Below are positions 53,401 through 64,000 of a stretch of 64,000 nucleotides of DNA, piece by piece (positions within the stretch are counted from its first letter, which is position 1; the number at the start of each line of letters is the position of its first letter). The position numbers were made by a program, and so were the translations under genes. Under the pieces are notes generated by a model. The model did not search any database, was not told where the DNA came from, and was given only the letters and a program-made list of their open reading frames with translations. Origin of the DNA: Tigriopus japonicus (taxonomy: Eukaryota; Arthropoda; Copepoda; Harpacticoida; Harpacticidae); contig CM021318.1 of assembly GCA_010645155.1 (NCBI GenBank), positions 3,848,012 to 3,912,011 of the forward strand, in the 5' to 3' direction.

Positions 53401-56400
53401 ATGTCATAGCTTTATGGTCTTTGACATTGTCCCACCATCCCATTGGACCTACTGTCATGGCGAAAAAATGTGCATCCATGAATGTTGTAATTTACTGACA
53501 TCCTCAAGTTTAAAACTCGGGGCCCAGAACTACTTGGCAAGTCTATTGTGCCTAGGGTACCCCAAATGATCAGAGAATATGAAGCCATGGCGAGCTTTGA
53601 GCTTAACGTACATCCTTAGAGGAAGATGCTACGCCGGATTTCGAGCAATATTTGCAACCTTAGCGTCTAACCCAATTCAATTTGAGTTCTAAACTTGGTG
53701 GGTGCCCAAGGCCTTGATTCTGGAGATGTTCCCGCACTCCCATGCTCCGCATGCAGTCTATACGTACGGAATGGTGGATGGTAGTGCTCGTCGTGGAAGT
53801 TTGCCTGAGCTCAAAGCGTGTTGTTGAGGTTCCGTTTTTCCTCTGCTGCGGTTTCGAGCCTCTGACAGGCAGAACAGAATTCAATTATGCAAATGGTCCT
53901 CGGTGATTAATGACTTTGATCGATTGAATTATACGAAGTATCAACATATTCTCCGGACTCACCCGCCTCTGTTCTCTCCTTCGAACTCTTTGGTAACCAT
54001 GTGGAAGGCTGCGTCAAAGACAAATGGGAACTTGGGACAAAAGACATTAAAAAAGACTGCCGAGTTCGGTATGTTGTTGATAAATTTGCTGGGATCGAGC
54101 CCCCGGCGTTACGGAGAAATAGTAGAACCTCTGTTTGCGCTGAAGAACGTTTTTCCCTCTCTTTCTTTTCAGAAGTCAGGGTTGCCATGACTGCTCCGTT
54201 TTTAAGAACTACTTAAAAGCTGCAGAGCCAAATCTCTTCAATAATGCCGTGACAATAAAAGAGCACAATGAATGTTTTTAGCTCCAAAAATAGAACCTGT
54301 TTGAACTCAGCTCATAATTTAAAATTATGGAACAATAATTCATTTTCAAATGTTGCCTTGCTGAGCAAAAAGGCGACAGTTAAGGCAGGCCAAATCTTTT
54401 CATAAAACGTTTCCGCTTGCACTTTTTACAGTTGTTCGATGAATTTTTTTGAAAACATTGTCATGATCACAATCCGCATATTAAAATTCAACACTGGTGG
54501 AAGACTCCCTCTTTGGCAACCCTGTTGATATCCTTTGATTGTGTGAGTTTGGTCTTTCGAGTCACATCTTGCTTGGTTCATTGACGGAACATACTGTATA
54601 TTGTGGATTCTGTAAGCATCAGTGAATCCCAGATGAGATGAATCTCGTATGCCAAAGGTTGTTGGATTGACATCTTCACCTCAAGATGTTCCTTCTTTTG
54701 TCGGCCAGCTTTATCCTTGGAACCTTGGACTATGCCCAGGAAAATATGGTACAGGACAGAATAATAACAAGGAACGTGTTTACAACAGACAGACTTCACA
54801 CTTCAGATTAGGGGGAAAGATCGCTTGCAATTTTGTCCTTGGAGCTTGGTTGAATTCTCCGATGAAAGGTTCGAAATTCCATATAGAGCCCTCATTCAGA
54901 AAAGGTACAAGGGAGCCAACTATTTTTAGCAATTCAATCTTTTCTCCCTAGATCACCGAGCTCAAGGGTTAAACAGGATTTCCCCATGGCCTCGTAAAGG
55001 TAAGTGTCGTTCAGATTGAATGGAAAACACCCACTCCCCCAAAAAGCCAACCTTCTTATTTGCGTTAAAGACTATCACCCAAAGTTTATCCATCTGAGGC
55101 CTTCGTCCTCAAACCAAAATAATGTGGTTCACAGAGCGGTTTGGTTGTTATCCATGCAATATCTTGTTGGCAAAGAAATGGGCCCTTGGGAGCTGCAATG
55201 GATACGATGCTTGGTTGTACACATTGGCCCGCAGAAAGCGTTTCCGATGTGTACTAGACTCGTCGATCGTTGGCGACCATTATCGTAAATAAATGCAGCC
55301 ATTCCACTCACTTTGCGGTTCGAAACTCGTTCAAAGCTCAGGGGATCGATGAAGCCGGCCAAAAGCAGCCTTTTCAGGTGGATCAGGAAACAAGGATCCA
55401 TTCACGAACTAAGTGGACTCAATGAGCAGAAGAATCGAGCTTGTCTCGGCCTTTCGAGATCTCAAACTCGACACTGCTTGAATCGAACTCGATTGGGCTT
55501 GTTTGGCTCGAGTTTTCAACATGGTTCGAGTTTGGAAGAAATGTAGAGAATTTGAAGAGTGATTATCTGAAGCCTTTGATTTACAAATGGCTTTCCCTTT
55601 GCCATAAATTTGGCTCACTCAAGAAAGTGCAATCCAATGGAAAGGGTCAGAAATTTCAAGGTGGCCAACTTGTTCGTTGAATGTTCGTCATCAAGTGCTG
55701 ACAAGGATTGATTGTGTCAAAAAGTCTTGTGCGAGTGACAAAATAAACTTGGCGCAAGATGCATCGGGGTCTCAAAAGCGAGACTCGAGGAGATGGGTAA
55801 ATATTTATGATAACATGCCCAGATAGCCACGTTGATGTCTAATTTTTGGTTAAACGGGAATCTTCAATTTTCCAGTGTGTAAACATGGCAGGCAGCAAAT
55901 GGAGTCGTGAAAGCACCACATGTTTGATGCACGTTTTTCTCGAGGTTTATCAAGAGAATCTCTTTGAAGTGAGAGACTCTTCATCCGTGCTTCGTTCGGA
56001 GACTTGAGAACAGTAAACGAGGATCAAAAAGTTTGCATCGAACGAAAATAGACGCAAACCGGGAATCATCATTGAAAGCTCTAATGGAACCCACTAAGAA
56101 ATTCCCTTTAACCATCTTCAGGTCATCTTTGGCAACAAACTTTCAAACGAGCGCATAAATGGTTCACAGGCAGGAAGAAAGCAGGAGAAACCGACACGCT
56201 CTAGGGAGAAAACTGGGGAAGCAAATTGGAACAGATTACACATCAAATCAATAAGGGGACCAGAGCCAACCAGAGAGAAAGAACCATTGCCTCGAAAAGA
56301 GAGAGAGAGAGAGAGAGAACAAAGTCTTTGTACTTCGTATTCATTTATCATCATTACCCATGGCCCTTTCTCCAACTCTACTTTTTCCTTCCCGAATTGT

Positions 56401-59400
56401 TCGTCGAGAAAAGCTAAAGGACGCCCTTTGGGTTTCGAGACTGGAATGGGTCAGGCTGGGGATATCAGATTGCATTCCAGTTTGATGTTCCTTGAACGTG
56501 GGTCCTGAAGAGCTCGTCTGACGAAAAAAAAGAAGCTCCCGGATCAAGTTCAATTAGAAAAGGTATTTCGTTGCTCTAAGCCATGACACTTTGTCGAACC
56601 TTTGCCTTTTCGACCAGTTTTGGAACCAATGGGAAATGACATGAGGGAAAACTTTCCGCTAGGGCTAAAAATCCAGAAAATAACAGACTATTTGTGATTT
56701 GTGTCGCAAATTGCGTTCATTATGAATGAAACCCTCTAGGGATGGGTAGAAAGTCCAACTTTTGGGCTGACGATTCGATTTCTACCTTTGATGAAGAAGG
56801 AACGACTAGATTATGGACAAAGAGGTTGCTGATGTGAACTACATTTTCCGGTAGAAATGAGTCGTTTTTGTTTTCCTCTAAATGAGATCTAGCTTGTATA
56901 GGGTCATTTTAAGCACAATAAATAATCAACCCTTCACAGAACCAATAGTTATCCCTTTATTGGTTCGTTTCCAGAAGAGGGCAAGCTCGTACATTTTATG
57001 CTCTCGTGTGTTTTGATATTTGAGAGAACGTGACTTTTGAGTTTAATATTTGCAAGAGCTGTAAATTAAGTCATAGCTTCTGAAAAACACAGGCGCTAAC
57101 TTACCTCAAGGTAAGTCGACCTTGAGTTTTTTGGGACAGAAAATGTCGATTCTCGTTCCTGCATTTGAGTCCAGCATTAAGGTCGTCTTTGGATGAACCC
57201 ATTAACCAAGGTAAATCAGATTAGCTTTTTGCGAAAGCTGACACAGCTCGAAATCAATGAAGCACCCAAGAGAGTTTTCCAACACTTTAAAAGGAGTTTG
57301 GGATCCTAAATGCTTGATTTCGAAGGGTTTCATTCCATTGGTTTTTGTGGGGTAAGCTCCTCAAGAAAAGGGTCAAGCTTGGTCGGTATTTCTTCTCAGC
57401 AATGAGGAACCGGGCTTCCAAATGAAATGCAAATCCTGAGCGCTTTGGAAACGATTCTCCCAGCTATTCATTCATTCATTCCATAATCCATTCAGTGGTA
57501 CATTGGTGGAGGAGAAAAGACGGCCATGCTGGTTATTATTGAATGGTAGAGCAAACCATTCCCATATCGAGGTTGGAGGCACGCCTTTCTATCGCTAGGA
57601 GAGCCGGAGTTCTGGAACGGTTGTGGGAATTAATCTGAACCAGCTTCCCCCAACGTTTTTATTCGTCTCAGAAAGCTCCAAGAGACAAAAAATGAGGCAC
57701 ATTCGCGCTTGGTTCATGATGCAATGGAGTGAAAGTCTCCATTTGAGCTCGGTGTAACAGTGTGATAAACTGGGTCATCAAAATAAACTAAGCCATAAAT
57801 TGTTCCATTGCTCACTTGGATAACACACAATACAGTCCTCGGCTACTCGAATATGTCACAGAGCAGCCACATACACCATTGAACTAACCTCATGGTCATC
57901 GAAAGAACTCTCAAAGATTGTTCAAGGACAAGAACACAATGATATTGCATCTGCAGGGACAAACTTCACATGTCTTGAGTGAGTTAGAACAATGGATTTA
58001 GCGGACATGTGAAGTATTTTGGTTGAGTGTGTAATGTGTATGTCAGCCTTTGCATCTCAATTTTGATTTATTGACAACTCCACAACTTCAACGGTGGTTT
58101 AATAAAGTTTCGACCTTATTTACGGTTGAATGTAATCTTACTTTTCCGTTAATCGAGCTGTTACAAAAAACAAACTAAGTTTATATGTTTTGTGTTTGTG
58201 GATACGTACTAAAAGCATACTTCATCAATAATTTCTACCTTTTTGGAACTTTTAAGGCTCTCAGGCTTCTAAAATGAACCTAAATAAAAAAACTAGCTTC
58301 AATGTAGTAGATGTTGAACAAATAGTTTAGTAAATAAGTGCTTTAATAGACTTAAAATACGCTTGAAGTCAATATTGGAAGCATGCTTGCGACTTGTCTT
58401 GATGCAGACAAAGCATACGAGCTATTTGTTGTCAAATTACTCGATTTGAAACGTGGCCACTTTAGAATTCTTGCCAAAAAAGGTACTACGTAGCAAATTC
58501 GTTTCCTTTATAAGCAGCCTGGTAATCGAATGTCCTTCCATAAAATCCAATTAATTGAATTTGAGGCTTGTGTTGTCGAAATCAATCAGCCTAATTGATA
58601 CTCGATCATTTACTCATGATCTGCCAAAGAGGCCGTAGTCGAAAGAGAAAATGTCAGGAATATGTTCAAATTCCCGAAGCAATTCAAACTTTAACATCTC
58701 CTCTTTAAATTCATTCCTTTGAAACAAGGTCACAAGGGTTGGCCTTTTTTTAAAGGAAATTAATCCTTTGTGTTTTCCAGGCTATTGATGATTATCCTGA
58801 CCAAAGCTCCCGAGCTCAATCTCATTGAAGATGTCCACTTAGTGAAATTGGATTCCAGACCGTCTTATTCGTTCCATTTTGGACCCCAAGGAGAACTAGG
58901 TGCATTGTCGTGAAACGTCTAATGTTGTAGTGGATCAAGGTGACATTCCATTTGGAACAATTGACAAGACAAAGTATCTTTTACCATATCCAATCATCAA
59001 TCCATTCGACAGCACTCTCAATAAAACAGACCATTATTGTGAACCTGAACATGATTCCTCTGTTCTTGATCCTCTTTGAAATAAGACCGAGCAAAATGGT
59101 AGTAGTCATCCGTATTTTTCATCCAGGTCAAGTGGTCCCAAAAGCGGATCAAAAGTTGGTTGAAAGCTTTCACAAAATTGTGGGCATCGGACCACATTCA
59201 TTGACCGTGAACATCGCTATTCCTCTGGACATATGTTCGTGTTTTGAAGTGGATTTCTCCTTTTATAACCATCACGTCCTGAAGAGTCACGATGTCCCAG
59301 CTTTTGGACCGAATCCAAAGAGCATTATGGTCTTGGTTTCTTTCTTTCTTTCACTCAACCGAGTGCTTTGATGGACCCTTGAGGCTTTTGATTCCATTTC

Positions 59401-62400
59401 ATGGTCAATTACATGGTGCAAATTATGATAGCATATTCCTTAATGGACTCACCACTCAATTATGGGCATCTATACGTTAACCGTACCATCGCATAACGGT
59501 CTCATAATACACAAGGAGTCATAATGAGTTGCCCAAGATTTGTCCCCTTTTGTGGGAACAACTAGAGTGGAAATTGTGGAGAGAAGTCCTCGGGATGAGA
59601 ATGCAAATCCCAGGTTCTGAATCACGATGACAATGAATGCAAGAGCGGGCAAATAGTACGGAAAATGCAACAACGACGGACCAATTCCCGTGCAATTTAC
59701 TTGCGAGATAAAGAACGAAACCCCCCACAAAATCTGCATTTTCAATTTCAGTGGTCCAAACTTCTCTGAAGGTCGGTGAATGTCTTTTGTTTCGTTTTTG
59801 TTGAGGTAAAAAATACTCTTGTAACCTAGATTAAGGATATTAATTTTTACCATGTATTAGTGATTGGCTCATTCACTTTTGGGACAAATCAAGGGTTTTG
59901 TACTTGTATTCGGTCAAACAATTTATATTTATCTTTTTACATCTTTGTTGTTCCATATGTTTTCTTGACATTGTTTGACAAATATAAGTGCAGCAGATAG
60001 TAAATATATTTTATATTTGTAGACATGAAGAAATGACAGTTCTAATTTCTGGAACACTCTTTGTAACCTTTATTCTGAAGACTGCAAATGCAGAATCATT
60101 AGCGAAAAAGGACATTCAACCTTTCGCTAATGTGTTAGTTTTCAGGTTCAGACTATTGTTTCATATTGTATTTGCTAGCAACCGCCTAAGTGGAACACTT
60201 AAACGCAGACTTTGTGCATTTAAAACTAATTTCATACCATGTATTCACACATTGAACCTCTCTTCAAATCGAATAACTGGAAAGCTTCATACGAAAAATT
60301 CAGGCTTGCAGTCCTTGCACGTGGATTGATCACACGCCATCTATCTACAACATTCTGGGGTTCGTTGGTTCGAATCCCGGACTTGCTAAGTCCTAGTGGC
60401 CTATGGTATTAATTTTCACCCAATCTTTACGTTTTTAGGTGCTTAAAAAGGTGCTCAAATTAATGCTTTTTGGAAGGGCGATTTCACCTCGTGTTCAACA
60501 TTACAAAACATCCACAAGAATGAACAGGTTGAATCAGTTTAAGTTCAAATCTAAACTCATCGATTCCGTAGTTTAAAGAAATTGATGGGAACTTTACATA
60601 ACCATTTCCTCGATGGTACTCGAGGAACAAATAGTAATGAAGGGCAATTCTTGAGACCTTCCATCAACTCCATTTCAAAAGTTTTGTTCGCCATTGTTAA
60701 TTACATTATTTAATTGAGGTCCTAAATATTCATTTTGGACTTGATCTCATCTTTGTGTGAACTACCAATGAAGTATTATCAGCAAAACACTTGAAGCAGC
60801 GCAAGCAATAGAAAATGTGCAGTGCGGCACAGATCCAAAGTTTGTTCCAAGAATTATTTACGACAAGGTCCCCAACTTCCGGAACGGGGAACAAAAGAGA
60901 ATAGAACTCAATTTGCAAACAATCGTTGCCGACCCCTTCTCTTTCTCTCTGTCTTCTTCCAAATGGAATGGAAGACCGAATACCGAATGAGATATCACTT
61001 TGATCCTTGCCCATTTCTCGCTGAAGGTTGAAGGTTAGGTGGTTCGTTGGTTTGGTACACCTTGAGTGCGCCACCATCTTCTGCACTAGATGTACTAATA
61101 CTCAATGGTTGTTCTAGCCCATTTTGGCGAGTCTCTCAGAGAGCGTGGGCGAAAGACAGAGATGGCTAGGGGAGCCAGAACCTTTACCGAGAACATCAGT
61201 CTTACGAAGTACACCTTAGAAGCGCGAGGAAAGCCGGAGAAAGTAAAGAGTAACTGACATCTCCAATTTTCCAGAGGCCAACAAAAAATAGGTTTTTCGT
61301 ATCATTCTCGCTTTTTCGTTAGAGACGCCTTCATAAGAAATGAACCAGCAAATGAATGAATATCCCTATATATGAACCTAAAAACCCTGCCTCCGCTTTC
61401 TGAAGGCCACATTTCTGGCATGAAAGCCTTGACTAAAAGAAACCTTTTTCTGAGATCCGAAGACAATGTTGTTTTTTTATGACAGAATCTGGAAAATACT
61501 TCTCGTCCAGTTTTCAACAAGTCCCGTTTGCTGAAGTTAACTTACTGTTGAATACCGTACCATTCAGCCAAATTGCACTGGAAATAAGATCGTTGGTGTG
61601 CAAGCCCTTTCTCACACATCTGGTCCAAGTTGGTTCCAAAGAAAGACAATAGACATATGATCCCATATTCCAGGCCAACTTTCAACACAGTTCAAGCCTC
61701 AAGGCTCATTCTCTAATTGAACTTTACACGCTGATTCTTGAAATATAAGGTTCCTGTCCATTTTGAGTTTCAAACCACCCACCCCAAAAGATCTGTAGCA
61801 CGTCTATTTCAGATACAGTTCCATTCCACCTAGTGTTTCTGGATGGGTTTGGGAATCAAAGAGCGCCCAAAAAGGTTACTCTATCCAAGCAGCCATTGTT
61901 GATCCCTTGGGCTAAACTTCAAACGTGGTCTGCATTCGCAGAATCTCGAGCAGCATCAAACCAAACTTGTTCCCACTGTTGCTGGCTACCCATTTTGACC
62001 CAATACCATGTGAATGGGTATCGTGGGTCCCTAATCCGTTCGTTGACGAAAAAGGGGCATGGAAATGAATGGTGGTCACTAGGACAATGTGGTCTTCCCA
62101 TTCCTCAACATCATCCTTTTCATTGTCTGCCTCTCACGTCCTGAAATTCCATTCTCGCACAAGTTTGTACGGCTCGATTTGGTCCATTTTTGGAACGAAG
62201 CCATTGTCCCTTTGGTCATCAAGGCCAGCATAAGCTTCGTAATAGCAGCCCATGAACTCTCCTTAGACTCCAGTAACGAAGAACTTTCTAGTTGGAAGAT
62301 GAAGAGGAATTGCATCTGAACTAAGGACTACTTTTACGACTCATTGAATTTCCCATCCCCAACGACGAATGAGTGAGTGCACATCCGAAAAGACGACGTG

Positions 62401-64000
62401 AAACAAAGCATACGTTTTCTTGACTGCGTTCACTGAGTCAGATGATCCCAAGTCCCTTAATGAGAATCTTTTTTGAGGCTCCCTTCCTTGGATGAGAGTG
62501 GCTCTTATTGTGCTGCACGTAGTCGTTTTTGGCAAGGCACGCGCAACTCCAAGGGCTTTTACATGCTCATTGGAAATGAATTAGGCGAGAATGAGTGAGT
62601 GAGTAGTGAGTGTGTTGGAACAACTTTGGAGGCAACTACTAGAAAACCAACACGACTCGCACTGCATGTAGTAAGACCAACGGCAATACACAGAATTGAG
62701 TGGTATTGGTAAATGAGCACAACACTTCTAATTGGGAACGGAAAGACGAGATGAGTTGAGTCAGCGTATGTTGATGGAACACGTCTCACTGTTCCAAAAC
62801 AATTGAAATTCACTTCTCCATTAGAGAAGACGTGCCAAAGCCATATCTCGGTCTGAACACGAGTTTTATGGTCCTCAAAATCAATTTCAGGATCGTGCCA
62901 ATCCGAGCCATGGACACCACTTCATCATTGTAAGGAGCATTGAGGTGCCACTTTTTATGGTGTGATGGTCAAATGTTCCAGGGAGCCATTTCGGAACCCG
63001 GGGATTTCTTGTTTCTTCACTCGTATTTGTTCAAGGCTTTCTGAGCCACCAATGGAGCTCTAAAAGCTCTCCAATCTACAAGGAGCACGTTGCCAAAGCA
63101 AAGAAAATATCCGGAACAGGTGCTTGGTCAATGTCTGTGGAACACCACACTCTCCAGTTAGAGAGTGGTCCATGGCAGTAGGTTTCGGAGAATAAGAGGA
63201 AGCGAGAAGCCCGAGTAGGACTACTATTTGAAGACGGTTTCAAGACGAAAAAAAGCAGGGCAAGGACATAAATTTCGAAGGCAATAGATATGTGATGGCT
63301 TGAGAACAGGAGCTTGAATCGGGAAACAGGGCCACAAGAAAGGTCTGCCAGATAGAAACCACTCGAGTGCTCTCTCTCGAAGAGCGAAAGCATTAAGTGA
63401 GATTCCAATGGAACTGGGACCACTCTCGATCGCATTTGAAGACAAAAAACAACAATCTGCAAGACCTCTTTGACAGGCTTAGGTGTGAAAGCACTCTCTT
63501 TGTCGATGGTAACATATTACCTTGAGGATTTAATTGGTTCAAGGTTCCATTGAAAAGTTTGATCACTAATGAAAGACAAATACGAGATTGCAGGCCTTTT
63601 AAAAGGGGGAAAAGAACAAGTAACGAGGACTTAATCAACTCACTTAGGAGTGATCTTGATTGAATTGTGGAGGCAAAAGGTCAAGTTGAGGAGAAGCCTT
63701 TTGTTCCATATTCTCAGAGACTAGAGGAACCATTGTAAAGGGTCAGTCTACCATGCCAAAAAGCGCTTTAAGAATTAGGACCACTCGCGAAAAACAACAA
63801 CACAATATCCAATTTCTTTGGAACATAAGCACAAAAAAGCTCTTTCTCGCTTGCAACTTGTGAGTTTGATCACTTCTGAGGTTTCATACCTCACACACAC
63901 CTTCGTTCATTAGCGATAGGAACAAATATGAGATGGTATTTTTACAGACGAAATCGTTGAAAACTGCATTCACGACCACACTAGTTTGAAGTAGGGGGGG
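47424..64000. other. 16.5 kb without a recognisable gene
   Basis: I read both strands for splice-bounded conserved segments and recognise none. Simple repeats: (CATC)n at 47884-47910 and 48200-48217, (TAC/GAC)n at 51645-51678, (GA)n at 52861-52881 and 56297-56319. Open frames up to 143 codons occur (for example 58940-59371), but this is expected by chance over this length at 42% GC. The region may be the distal upstream or first-intron territory of the receptor gene, or simply intergenic. Confidence 0.55.
60360..60382 (+). repeat. Isolated B-box-like tRNA/SINE remnant
   Basis: ggttcgaatcc at 60367-60377 matches a polymerase III B-box exactly, but the flanking bases do not form a proper T stem or acceptor stem. 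It is probably a SINE or tRNA remnant. Confidence 0.25.

Noticed and set aside
58940..59371. 143-codon plus-strand open frame
   Set aside because: Composition and lack of a recognisable motif suggest chance. Neighbouring frames do not extend it through credible splice sites.
60367..60377. tRNA gene
   Set aside because: A B-box is present but T-stem and acceptor-stem pairing fail.
1..64000. CRISPR arrays, bacterial operons, rRNA genes
   Set aside because: None seen. Spliced animal genes throughout.

Overview
This is eukaryotic, intron-rich DNA of roughly 42% GC. Both large genes encode animal membrane proteins, and both look most like arthropod family members. The acetylcholine receptor gene has the exon 3 / exon 8 duplication pattern known from insect nAChR alpha6. 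Very short introns (59-80 bp) next to multi-kilobase introns, and dense fold-back repeats, would fit a crustacean such as a copepod. The species guess is inference; the arthropod assignment is firmer.

Layout. (1) 272-25176, + strand: a Patched-related (RND / sterol-sensing) 12-transmembrane protein. It is missing its first exon(s) and is rebuilt here as 17 exons with consistent splice phases (about 1,313 residues visible). (2) Its 6.9-kb intron 8 (7962-14839) is a repeat nest. It holds a pair of 144-bp inverted arms at 8255 and 14691 bordered by TA, a minus-strand coiled-coil gene (8977-9440), a 640-bp palindrome, a 119-bp palindrome carrying CRE-like sites, a 1.69-kb element with inverted ends and AGTATACT arrays, and a 17-bp minisatellite. 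(3) 26876-27166, - strand: a small secreted-type protein with a poly(A) signal 20 bp beyond its stop. (4) 28836-45961, - strand: a complete nicotinic acetylcholine receptor alpha subunit of the insect alpha5/6/7 type. It has 11 exons in any one transcript, drawn from 14 exons, because exon 3 exists in two versions (3a, 3b) and the M2 pore exon 8 in three (8a, 8b, 8c). One of each gives 517 residues, and six combinations are possible. (5) 45962-64000: upstream flank, a 467-base assembly gap (46957-47423) and about 16.5 kb in which I recognise no gene.

The two main genes face each other tail to tail with the small secreted gene between them. I see no functional link between them. The most interesting content is the receptor's alternative pore exons. 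They are interchangeable in frame but change pore positions 4', 15', 17', 19' and 20', including a Gly/Asp switch at 4' created by the split codon at the exon 7/8 junction.

All exon boundaries come from reading GT/AG sites, phases and family resemblance by eye. No alignment, transcript or database was available.
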